A DNA stretch of 64,000 nt from the NCBI GenBank assembly GCA_015501605.1, contig JADNRZ010000005.1, positions 310,001 through 374,000 of the forward strand. Direction: 5' to 3'. This DNA is from Panaeolus papilionaceus (taxonomy: Eukaryota; Basidiomycota; Agaricomycetes; Agaricales). The notes under the pieces are model-generated. The model was given only the letters and a program-made list of their open reading frames with translations, searched no databases and was not told the origin of the DNA. Shown here piece by piece: positions 11,833 through 23,038 of this stretch (the stretch's first letter is position 1; each line of letters begins with the position of its first letter). The translations under genes and the position numbers were made by a program.

Positions 11833-13859
11833 ATGTCCAAGAAAGCGCCAACGGGAGCAGCCAGCGGCTCACATCCTCCACCTGGAACTTTAATCGACAA
11901 CCACTCGCTAGAGTTGGTCGAAGTTCTCGGAGTAGGCGGATATGGAGTCGTTTATCGAGCTATTGACGCCTATTCCAACAAACCTCGCTCGTATGCAGTG
12001 AAATGCCTGCCAAGCCTGCGCGGCCAGTCCTCTGCACGGCGACAGATGCACCTGCGCGAAATTACCATGCACCAAATTGCCTCAGCGCATCCCAACGTCG
12101 TGACGCTGCATCGTGTCGTGGAGGAGTACGATCACACTTTTATCGTGATGGATTATGCCACGGATCACGACCTGTTTACGCAGATCCTTCACAAGTGCCG
12201 CTATTTGGGTGATGATGCTCTCATCAAGCACATATTTATGCAACTGCTAGACGCGGTTCAGTATTGTCATCTTCTAGGTATTTATCATCGCGACTTGAAG
12301 CCCGAAAACGTACTTTGTTTCGACTCGGGGTACAAAGTAGCCGTCACAGATTTCGGTTTGGCGACGACGGACAAGACGAGCGAGGAGTTCAGGACGGGAA
12401 GTATTTATCATATGAGCCCCGGTAAGCTTCCCTGGTGCGATTGTATGGCTGCAGTACTGATGTGATTCACTGTCTCATAGAATGTCAGGCCGCTGAACCA
12501 CATATCACCGGACCTTACTCACCGATGCACAACGACATTTGGTCGTTGGGTATCATCCTCCTCAATCTCGCCACCGGACGAAATCCTTGGAAGTCGGCAA
12601 CCCCAGACGATCCCACGTATCAGTCCTACAAACGTGACCCGCACCGCTTCCTCCCCAGCGTCCTCCCCATTTCTGAAGAATTCAATGCCATTTTGGTCCG
12701 CCTCCTGCACGTCGAGTGGAAGAAAAGGATGAGCTTGATCGAACTCCGCATGGCCATCGAGAGGTTGCCAACCTTCTATTCAGATAACGTGGTTTTCGAA
12801 GGCAATTTGGCGAGATGTCCTTGGGAGGTGGGGATAGACCTTGGGAATGGTACCAACCACAAGCCCTTCGTGCGTAAACGCCCTGTCCCGGAAATTCCCA
12901 AGGGAATTGAGCCATACTGCGTCGCGTCGACGTCTGATACGGAAACGCCGGTCAAGAGCCAAGGAACTGCTGAGGACGACCTGGTGTCGTGGCCGGATAA
13001 GTCGACCATATACGACGACAATCCGGTTACTATGCCAGAGAAGTTCTCGCCCGATGAGTCGCAGACCATCTATGATGTGTCTGGTCGCTCGTCATACTCC
13101 TCCGACGCCGACTCACCCACCACACCCACGAGCACAGAGGGCCACGAACACCATCACAACTTCGGCAATATCGAGTTCCCCATGGATGAGGGCCTCCAAT
13201 CCGGCGCGTACTACGACAAGGAAACCGGTTTGTATCTCCAGACCAACATGGACAACGACGACGATCGTTTTGCTTCTTCGGTATTCCTTGCAACCCCAGT
13301 CACCGAGGTCCAGCCATATTCTCAGAAGCCTTCCAAAAGGTCACACAACAGGGCCTTCAGGACGGAAAAACGGTATTCTTCGCCGAATACGTCCATTTAT
13401 TCTGTCGCAGAAGCATCCGTCTACTCGCGGTTCTCGTCAGGTTCACATAATCCAGACAGTACAGGGCAAGATAACCGCACCAGTAAGCGTGACTCGCATG
13501 CATCGGACAGGATGTGGGCACAGTACAAAGTACCAAGGAGCGAGGTGGTCGATCTAGAGATTACAGGTCGCGAGGACGAGCTGCCCTCCAAGACGGCGGG
13601 TTCAAATCTCTTCAGTCCCAAACGTTTCATTCCTCGCTCAACGGGCAACTGGTTGAACACGAGAACATCTGCAGTGAGAGACCAGCACGGCGCACACCCC
13701 ACGCTTGATTTGAACGGATGGGAGGACTATCAAGGCTCGTCTCGCCCTGTTCAAGGCCACAAGCTGCGGAAGCCTCACCGCAGTCACCGCGAACAACAAC
13801 GAGATTCACTGGCAAGCCAGGAATGGTTAACAGGGAAACTATTCAACGCTGCGCGTTGA
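11833..13859 (+). CDS. Ran1/Sks1-like serine/threonine protein kinase
   Basis: Soluble protein kinase related to fission yeast Ran1/Pat1 and budding yeast Sks1/Vhs1, which link nutrient state to mating, meiosis or glucose response. One 59-nt intron (12422-12480); the product is 655 residues. The kinase domain covers roughly residues 20-320. It shows the glycine loop [13 protein letters not shown], catalytic lysine in YAVKCL, catalytic loop [11 protein letters not shown], metal-binding TDFGLA and an activation-segment end MSPE in place of APE, as in Ran1-type kinases. The remaining half is acidic and Ser/Thr/Pro-rich with no recognised fold, probably a regulatory tail. The ATG at 11833 lies just before the domain. 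An upstream in-frame start near 11611 would add about 74 residues of unconserved sequence, so it is less likely. Whether it controls meiosis or sugar response here is unknown; the nearby sugar-transporter array makes the Sks1 comparison worth noting. Confidence 0.88.
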
Positions 13860-14284
13860 ACGCCATAAATCGCGCCTTTCATCGGACTATATTTTTCTTC
13901 CTTTTTTTCATTAGCCATTATATATTTTGTAATATTCAGACGTATTTTTGACGCCTGCTGTGCGCTGGCTATTAACCATCATCATCGATCTGTTTCCCTG
14001 TTGTGAAGTCGCATTATGGTCCTTTATAAAGGATGCTGTAGCATTAGATATTACTCACCTGTATATGCATGTAATGTAATTTAGCGATGGAATTTATTGG
14101 GCAGGGTATAGATTGAGACGATGGTTCAGAGCAAGACGAGATTGGCAAATGATTTGCAGTCATTGAAGGCACATTGTTTGGCACTCCGTGTATTGACTTT
14201 GAAAACCAACAAACTCGCGTGCGAGCAAACGAGAACACAATGATCATGGTCTCCGAATTCAGCCAACAAACCTATTAGTCCCCA
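13860..14284. other. intergenic, kinase to NDUFB7
   Basis: About 425 bp, AT-rich after the kinase stop, with no supported gene. It should hold the kinase 3' UTR and the NDUFB7 promoter. Confidence 0.5.
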
Positions 14285-14753
14285 ATGGCTCCCTCAACGA
14301 CTGCCTCTCAAGAAGAACTGAAAGCCAACGGAGTGCCATTGGGTTGGAGAGACTCATGCTCTGCGTATGTCGACATTTAAAATTGGCGTTCTGACTTACT
14401 GACTTCTAGTTTTTGACCAATAACTTCCCAACTATGTACATTCCCGGCGTGTATACCTGTACTCTGGTGTTTTCTTGACAGTCTCTTGATCCCCCTTAAT
14501 ATTTGCAGGCAAAATACCATGTACAAGCCATGGGAGTGCGAACATGAGAGGCATACCTACGAAAAGTAAGGGTACAGCTCAATGTTTTTGTTTCTGCTAC
14601 TAAGCTATTTATTGAACCAGGTGCCAGTACGACGAGTATGTTCCATTTACCTTCTAAGCCATTCTAAACCACGTCTAATCAATCGGTGTTAGTTATGTCC
14701 GCCGGATGAAGGAGCTCTCAAAGCAAAAGGCTGCTGCTGCAGATAGCGAGTAA
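14285..14753 (+). CDS. NDUFB7: NADH:ubiquinone oxidoreductase subunit NDUFB7 (B18)
   Basis: Accessory subunit of mitochondrial complex I, on the intermembrane-space side of the membrane arm. Four exons give 79 residues: 14285-14364, 14482-14565, 14621-14635, 14693-14753. The protein shows the twin CX9C pattern of the B18 family: a first pair in RDSCSALLIPLNICRQ and a second in CEHERHTYEKCQYDDY. RRMKELSKQKA then follows, matching the family's RMKEFERERR end. These cysteines form disulphides through the Mia40 import route in characterised members. Exon 3 is a 15-nt micro-exon, easily missed by gene finders. It is shorter than animal homologues because the N- and C-terminal extensions are absent. 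Confidence 0.92.
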
Positions 14754-15752
14754 ATTGTCGCAGTTTTGAACCACGCAAATAGACGTTCATCTATATATCT
14801 ACCCACATATCCTCAGACAATGCCGTCCGAAATCTTGAGATTCACAGAACCAACGCGTACAAATTTATTCTGGCATCCACGGTCATTTACCTCGAATTGC
14901 TATCTATCCTGGTTTGGGCGAACAGAATCCAGACTCTAATTTCCCCTCGTCGTTTGGCAATGCAGGTTCTCGTCTGGTTCCGAACCGATGCTCATCATTC
15001 TATCACTGCAGTACGACTCGTGGCACCTTGAAGGCTTCCTAGTGTGTCGTTCGGAATCTTTGACGTCGTCAGTGGGTGCAAGATACGTAAGGAGTGACGG
15101 TGTCTCCGAGGTTAGCTGTCTGCGTTTGGGATTCTGTATAGTGCAGGCTGCTCTTGAAAGTGAATTATGGAGTCCGAACAGACATGGACGGAATGCGGAG
15201 ATTTTGCAGCTTTCTAAGTGGAGTGCAGCAATGCAGTACAGTGGCTGCTGAGGTTTGCCAGAACCTCATGAGCTGTCAGTAGAATCGTCAATGCCCGTGG
15301 AGGGAGACCGATGCCGATATTATCATGAACCTCTAAGATGCTAAACGTACAGATTGCTTTGATTCTAGCGCTGGTCGATGATAGAGCAAGTGAGAGGAGA
15401 GTTGACCAGATTGGAAGGCTTCACGTCCTTTGTTGAGGCAGAATAGGGGAAATCGACCAAGTTTGACCAGATTAGGATCAAAGTCCTGCTTCATTTTGCA
15501 TAAAAATACTAAATTTGGACATTGTGAGACTATTTGTCCCTAATTACGTTGTGGTTTAGGTCCACTCACTGCACAGCTGTGACTTGTACCTGCTTTACTT
15601 CCCAACCTATGCCTCAGTAATCCCTTGTTAATGCGTTAAAGCTTCATCTCTGTCAGTTAAATATCTTTGGAAACAGCTTGTTATCGTGCTTAATCATTGC
15701 CATTATTGCAGTAAAGCTGCCCAGGTCGTCACGCGTTCAAAGTTGGACCGCA
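14754..15752. other. intergenic, NDUFB7 to ATG11
   Basis: About 1 kb with no supported gene. The motif TTGACCAGATT appears near 15400 and a near copy near 15462, too short to interpret. Confidence 0.45.
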
Positions 15753-18700
15753 ATGATTGCGATATGCACCGCTGAAAATGGCCATATAATACAGGTGCGT
15801 CGCGGTCTTTGATATGTGTTCTAGTGCTTACTATTTTCAGATCAATGCTTCAGTTAGGGATATTGAGGCGTAAGTTCTGTAATACGCTTGCAGAGAAGCC
15901 ATTATTGAAACCACGACCATTTAGTGCAGGAAGTTTAGAGGTTTTTCTAAGTCATGAAGTGGACATTGAACCGGACGCTGTTCTTGCATATATTTCTAAT
16001 GGGAAGAGGTTAACAACGCCCAATGTTCGGGATATACACACGGTTCAAGATCAGGTGCGGCTCAACGACCGGTGTTTGTTGATATGTGCTGTATTAACAG
16101 TCTAGACTAGGTTATCTTTGTCTTTAATAAATACTACCTGGATTACGACCTTGACGACGTTCTCAAAAAGCTTCACGAGCATCCCGCCTTCCAACCCCCG
16201 GTAGAAGGTGCCCACGACCACTCACATCAACCTTACCCGTGCTCACTGATGTCCTCTCCCAGATCCCACATCCTCGACGCCTCCTGTGCGACATACGCAA
16301 CTAGCAGCTGCATATGCACGTTCAGCACTCGCCCACCATGAACAGATACAACGTATTGCCCATTCCATGTCCCTTCAACAACAATCCCTACAAATGTCCT
16401 CCAACAATCTCGACCTACACGTCCTCGCAACCTCAGAAACCTACGACGGAATCGTGAACATAGCAGAGAAAGAGCTTAAAAAGCAGGAATCACTACTTAA
16501 TGGATTGGAAGCCGACCTGGATCTTCTTTCTCGAGTTCACGTCCATTTGGAGTTTTGTTCACCTGCTGTTCGCCAGGCGATTGAAGAGGGCGGTAATCCA
16601 CGTGTTCTGACTGATTATGTGTCGAGAGAGAAGATGCTGACAGTAGCGGAAACTTGTGCAAAGGGCCATGGTATGAAAGTCTGTCTTCATTCAGTCTCTG
16701 TTGACTAACATGGTGTAGAGGAATTGGTGGGAGAGTACCAGAAGCTGGACCATTCCATGACTCAGTTGAAAGAAGGCGCCGATAGCATTCGGGCAAGCGC
16801 TGGCAATAGCATGTACGTTATCTCATTTGAACCTGACACTTATCAACTTATACGCGTGATAGGCTTCTTGAGGATGCGCAATTATGTTTAAGAAGATCTC
16901 AGGATTTACTAGACAGAATAACGGACTCGGCGGCTATCCTAGAAAGTAAGTTAATTCTTCCATATGATGATTCGTAAGTTTTAACGTTACTGCTCCACAG
17001 GTCCTGCGTCTGATTTGAATGTGGTATTGCCCGGTGGGTTATTTTGTCTCTATGGTAAATCCGAATATTTATGGATCGCGACAGAACTTAAGCAGCTTGA
17101 GCTCTCGCATCGACAAGAACTTCAACAAATAGTCGATAAAAAGGTAAGTATTTGGTCTGCGTGCGAACAACTTCATAACAAATCCATCCCATCTAGAATT
17201 TGTACACAAAACAAACTGTCGCTGCTCTTCGCCACATCAGTTCACTGAACAATGCCATTATCCGCATTCCACCAGAACTTGCAAAATTTCAGTCGGAACT
17301 ACGAAATCAACCCAAATTCGCTCATGTGCAGAGGTTGCACAACATGCTTCATGCATACGGTGCTACAATCGTTGAAATTGTGAGAAGGAAGGAGTTTAGT
17401 AAGTCGGGATCATGGGATTGAATATTGAATACTAAGAATCTGATTATGCTTTGATTATTTATTTAGCACGATTCTTCTATCAAAGAGCACAGGCAATTCT
17501 AGAGACGATGGCCAAGGTCTCGTGAGTATATTCTAATATAACACCTATTCGCTTGCTCATGCTCGGCTGTGGATGTTAGTTCTGCCGAAACAAAACGACA
17601 AAGAGTTTACCGTTCAGAGATCCTCGATCAGCTGCCCTTTAAACCACGAGGGCTGGATGTGTCAGTTCCAACCATCGACTTCTCTCCTGAAGGGGGAACA
17701 GAATCTGTTTATTCCTTGGAACGTGCAGATGTAGATGGTGAGCCTCTTTTACCTAGCAATCGTCTCCCCATTTGCGCTTTTACCCCGATGTTTCAATTAG
17801 CGTGCTTCTCCATCGACTTGAACTGTATCTAACGACATTGATAGACTGGATGACTGTCTTGAATGACCTTGAAAACTGGTCCCGCAGCAAGAACGACCCT
17901 CACGCGCTCAGTGCAGTAATAGAAGCTCGTACTGCGGTGGAAAAACTCATCAGCAAGATGGAAAGTTTGGAGTTAAGCTTTGATAAGATAGCTGAACGTT
18001 CATGTACGCGCAGCACATTTTTCCGCGTCTCTATATCATCGTTGCTAACATTTCAATTATATTGTCCCAGTGCTCTCGGCATCGCGGATATCTCAATCAA
18101 AGCGACGCTGTAAGCCATTCAAAGTCTTTGATCTTTCAATTAACTTGATGATTGAATTCATTTTCTTGCGCAGCAACGGAGGCAGAAGAGAGAGCCATTC
18201 AGGAACTCACAGAAGAACTCCGTACCGCACAAGAAGCACAAACTCAACAAGAACAGTCACATCGTCAAGAAAAGAACGCTCTCCAAGCCGAGATCCACCG
18301 ATTAAAGAATCAGCTGGCTGATACGATGTCTATATCGTCTGTCGAGCAAGATCGGACGTCACGTTTGGAAAGAGAACTTCAGCAAGTCCGTGCACAAATG
18401 GAGAGCGAGGGGGTTGCTCGGCGCATCTTGGAAGAGAGGAATGGGGAATTGACTGCGGACATTTCACGTCAACGCGACAAGCTTGCTCGTGCGCTTGCAG
18501 ATGCTACAGAACAGGCAAAGGAGGCGGATGAACTTCGCAAAGAGCTCGCACAAGTCAAGGCAGACTTCGAAGAAGTAAAGGCGTATGAGAACAGGAACTC
18601 AGACAAAGCTGCGCAGTTGCTTGAGGAGCAAGCCAATAACCTACGCCTTTTGGAAGAGGCCCGTGCACGAGGAGAAGATTTGGAAACCCAGATCCAGGCT

Positions 18701-21268
18701 GTCAGATCCGAATCCAGCGAGATGCGTCAGGCGCTCCGACAAGCCAGTATGGAGAAGGACCGACTACTGAGGGCTCAGGCCTCGGAACATGACAGGATCA
18801 TCCGAGATCATAAAGCAGAAGCCGACGGTGACCGCGCTGTGCTTGACCGTCAATTTTCGGAGCTCCAGGCTACTCTGGAGGCTACTGAACAGCAGCTAAG
18901 GAAGGTCCAAGGAGATCTCGATGTATCTAACGCGGATGCGGAAGGTCTTCGCAGGGAGCTGCAAAGGATTGAGATCGAGCTTCGCGAGGCCCGTCACGTC
19001 GAAGAGCTGCTTCGCAATGATCTTAGTGAAGGCAGGGCGTCTAGGTCTGTGTACGAGCAGAGGTTGGAAACGAGCAATCAACTTGTCGCCCAGATTCTCG
19101 ACGTCTCCATCAATTTCCGCAATTCTCATGTGAAAGCTCTTCATGCAGTCCAGGCAATGGCCGCTCACCCCAATTCATTGCGACACAACAATGGCAATAA
19201 TCTTGCAGAGTCTATGCCAACATTCTCTGGTGCTCCTCCGACATCCTTCCGACAAAGTCTCATCGGCCAAGTAGATGAACCTCCACCCATCGACCCATCT
19301 GACCCAGGAACAGCGCTCGAGCAGCTGCGGGAATTTGACCACGATCACTTCATCGAGACAGTGATGAAAACCAACTCAGTTATTCGCAAATGGCAGAAGC
19401 AATGCAAAGAATACAGGGAACGAGCGAAAGGGAAGATCTCCTTCAGGAATTTCGCAAAGGGGGATCTTGCGCTGTTTTTACCCACACGCAATTCAGTTAG
19501 CAAGAACTGGGCGGCCTTCAATGGTGAGTGATGATCTATTGCTTTTTTCTGTTCATGGGGTCTATACAATGTCTGGACGCTTCCTTTGAAGCTTGTTTTT
19601 ATTCTCCGATATACTTCCTGACACATTCTCCGCACACTGGTAGTTTCCTTCCCACATTATTTCTTGCAAGCGACCGGGCACCTTGCTGATCAGCTGAAGT
19701 CGCGAGAATGGATTGTCGCCAGGATCATGTCCATAACAGAACGTGTAGTGGACCAAAAGGTGGGTTGTTAACTTTCGTCTTGGTTTTAGTTTGAGTGGGG
19801 TCTTGTGCCTCGAAAGAGATACGAGTATCCTCCGGTAATCCTCTTTGGGTTGTGTTGCTCGGTGTTAATGCGAAATATCGTTCTTTTCGAGCAGGACCCT
19901 TCAAGCAACCCCTATGGCCTTGGGGAGGGTGTCAAGTACTACATGCTGGAAGTCGAGGATTGGACGCAACCTGGTACCAACAAGCGAAGGCAATCGTCTA
20001 GAAAAGTTTCCAACGATGAAGCCAAGGAAATCTTTCAAAGTGTGGGCCTCCGGCCGCTAAGCCCCACCGCTCTTCCAACTCCCGGGCCACCGGACGGAGG
20101 AGTGGAAGATAGCTTTCTCGTAGCCGCTCATGCCAATTCTCATTTCTTCCCAACAAGAGCGAGATCAAATAGCTCACCTCAAGCAAGGCCTTCTTCGCTC
20201 TCAAGGCTGCTTGCTCAGGCACCTTCAGGACCTGAGACGCCATCTGCAGAGCCACCAACTTCGACTTCGCAAGTCAACACTGTCGCGCCACCGAACGCAA
20301 TGAGAACACCGTCACCCCTACCTGCAGACAAGTTACTTCCTTTGCCATCTTCCTTTAATACTGCATCGGGTTCGGCTCCGCATAGTCCTTCAGTGGGCAA
20401 TTTTATTGCCAGACATAAGGTCAACACTACAAGCACGTCCAACACCGCAAACCCAAATCCAATAATTACTTCTTCTGGATCTAATAATAGCCCCAACGTA
20501 CCTGTTTCTGTTCCGAGCGCTTCTTCTCCATCCCCACTGCGACCTGGGTCGCGTGCATCACGTCTATCAAATGCCTCTAAATTCTCAGTTGGCAGGATAC
20601 CCCCCGGTCTAGGGGCGGTGGTGGGCAATCAAAGCAAGGCTGCGCCTACGATTGCTCTTTCGGATCAACAACTCACTGTCGACGTTGTTTCTTCCGCTTC
20701 AAGTTCGTCTCCGAGAGGAGGATCAGCTGAATTGGATGGCAGCCCTTTCAGGTCACCTACAGTAGAGGTTGGACCTAATCACGGTGGAGATGAGACGATC
20801 ACTAGTTTAACCCAAAAAACCCAAAAGGCACACAGAAGGCGCACCGCTTCGCCCTTTACGCCACGCACGTCCCCATTGGCCGACCCTACTGTCACAACAG
20901 CGATGCGAGTGGAGCACCCATCAGCGTCAACGTCGGCGCAACCAGCGGCGTTTGTTGCCTCACGTCCTGCTATAATAGCAACTAATACTCTTGCTAATTT
21001 AGCAACAAGTTGGGGGATGTCGTTTGGGCGGAAGAAAAGGTTATCGACCACGGAGGTTGAAGGCTCATCAAACCTTTCACAAGTCGCGACGGCTGGAGAG
21101 GGCGCCGCACAAGACGGATCTGTCGATGACTTGAAGAGCACAACTTCTACTATCACGAAAGCTAATGCAACAACGACTTCGACGACTACCAGGACAAATA
21201 CTATCGGTGAACGGTTTGTTCCGGACAACGTTAATACCTCTGCCAGGGATTTGCTGAAACGGTTCTAG
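15753..21268 (+). CDS. ATG11: autophagy scaffold protein Atg11
   Basis: Large coiled-coil scaffold for selective autophagy that links cargo receptors and Atg9 vesicles to the Atg1 kinase; relative of FIP200/RB1CC1. The gene has many short introns. The first exons encode a ubiquitin-like N-terminal region (MIAICTAENGHIIQINASV, then FLSHEVDIEPDAVLAYISNG and VIFVFNKYYLDYDLDDVL). The middle has helical segments such as LHVLATSETYDGIVNIAEKE, then an exon of over 1 kb (from about 18175) with continuous heptad-rich coiled coil. The conserved Atg11 C-terminal domain follows: KGDLALFLPTRNSVSKNWAAFN, then FPHYFLQATGHLADQLKSREW, and GVKYYMLEVEDWTQ. After it comes a tail of about 400 residues rich in Ser, Thr, Pro and Asn, apparently disordered. 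The start at 15753 puts the ubiquitin-like strand at the N-terminus. The internal intron set was checked only at some junctions. Confidence 0.9.
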
Positions 21269-22880
21269 CAATTCTTACTCTGTGCTTCCATTTTCTATTT
21301 GAGTAGACTGAATGGTTCAGCTGCTCGCCTCATTATTTGATCGGAATCCGATTTGCATCTCTTGCTCCTGTTAATTTTATTTTAACATTTTGTTGCTTCT
21401 CAACGATTCAGATTTTAAGCTTTTATTGAAGGGGGTCGGGTGAACAGCTCTCTGTCAATATTTTCATTTTTCATTTCAGAGTTTACTTCCATTGTCGCAT
21501 CTATGTATCATAACGTTTATTATAGAACATTCTCTATCCAAACACTACATTTTTATCCAACGAAATCATGAGTTGGGAGGGATTCTCAGAATCCATTGAC
21601 ATCCCTAATTAAATGTTATCACAAGTTTGATTGCTCTCAAGTCCCTCCAGAAACTCACTGATTCTGACAAGCTATTCACTCGCTTTGGTTGTGATATGCT
21701 CTGAGGGTTGTTCGAGGTCTTTCGGCGGCGTTTCGTCCGGGGGCCGAGGCACTGTTCAATATGCCCTACCAGAGGTCACCAGCAGTCCTTGAAATTAGGC
21801 GGTGGAGGTGGGGAAAGATCTAGAGAGCGGGGTGCCGAAAGACCCCCTCAATATGACCTCCATTGCCGAACATCAGTCGATCACCCATGTACCACGCGGT
21901 ACCACCTGGCCACTTTCCTCTTTCACTGACTTGCTCCGGGAGTAGTACCGCAAAGAGCGGAACTTTTTACATGAATGGATGCTTCTCTGTCATAGTCTAT
22001 ATATTGTGGATAGTGTTTATGAAATTAAGGTGGACAGAGTGTCGCGAAATTGCGACGATAACCATAATAGAGATCTTTATGTTCAGCAGTCATCTGAATA
22101 CGCTGCCGATGGCAACTTTCAGGTTTTTTCAGGTGTCACGGAAAAATACAATCGGCTAGACAAACGCATATGTGAACAGTAGGAGAGGGTGGGGATTTGG
22201 AAATATGGAAAGAGGGAGATGAGGGGAAAGAGTGCGGCACTGGGAGCGGGACAATGTCGGAATATAGTGAGAGCGAAACAGTGGTGTGATGGATTTTATT
22301 CAGTAATTCAGCATCAAAGTAACAATGCCACTGAGATACTGTCTCCTGCGCCCTCTCAATGAAGTGCTTGCAAGTCACTGTATGATGTAACTTCAACACA
22401 TAGACCATTTACATGAGTCTTGGATGATCTTGGGACTGGGAGCTGTAGGGCGATGGCATCTCAAGTCCACCAGGGGTACAATGTTATACACCTCAAAAGA
22501 AAGTCCGAGCATGTACACGACTCGCATCCAGGAGAAACCTCGTCGAAACTGACGGCATTCCAACAAGTTGTAAATATTGCTTGGCCTTGGCGAGCTACTC
22601 AAACAAAATTTCAATTGATCGTCATTGTCCGCTTCTCCCAATTGGAGATTCAGAGGACCGGAATATGAGGCAAAAATCAACGTTATTTTGGTGCACACTT
22701 AGACAAGATTTCCTTGCATTAGCGCTGTCGGCGATACTGTCGCGTCAAGAAGCGCGGTCTCTATAAATGGCAATTAAAGTTATTGACGCAAAAGCGCTGG
22801 GCGAATTGATTCACATTATACCAAGAAACAGGTTTCTCCACATAACTCATTCCAAGGCGTTCTTGTGAGCTGGCTACCAG

Positions 22881-22909
22881 CGGAGTACCTCTGGAGAAAC
22901 CTACAGTGG
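22881..22909 (+). promoter_or_regulatory. 29-bp upstream element, transporter A (right half decayed)
   Basis: The left half CGGAGTACCTCTGGA is identical to the copies ahead of B and D. Seven bases later the right half reads ACAGTGG instead of ATCTCCG. It starts 158 bp before the ATG. The function is inferred from conservation in otherwise divergent flanking DNA. Confidence 0.6.
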
Positions 22910-22945
22910 CTAACTCAAGAGATTCGGAAGGTATTCGAGCAAACA

Positions 22946-22951
22946 TATAAG
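22946..22951 (+). promoter_or_regulatory. TATA-like box, transporter A
   Basis: TATAAG, 93 bp before the ATG, matching the 70-93 bp position of better TATA boxes in the other four paralogs. Confidence 0.45.
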
Positions 22952-23038
22952 AACTTGAGTTTCATCGAGAAGTCCTCATCCATTGGATCCCACCGCATCC
23001 TATCTCCCACTCGTACATCATCGAGGAACAAGCCAACC

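Larger units (their letters stand above)
21269..23038. other. intergenic, ATG11 to transporter A
   Basis: About 1.8 kb without a supported gene; AT-rich just after ATG11, as expected for a terminator and 3' UTR. Short frames near 21708-21929 and 22393-22698 have no motif. The transporter A control element and TATA-like box lie in the last 160 bp. Confidence 0.5.

Noticed and set aside
12841..13557. Arg/Ser-rich frame overlapping the kinase tail
   Set aside because: It is an out-of-phase shadow of the kinase exon with no start context or motif.
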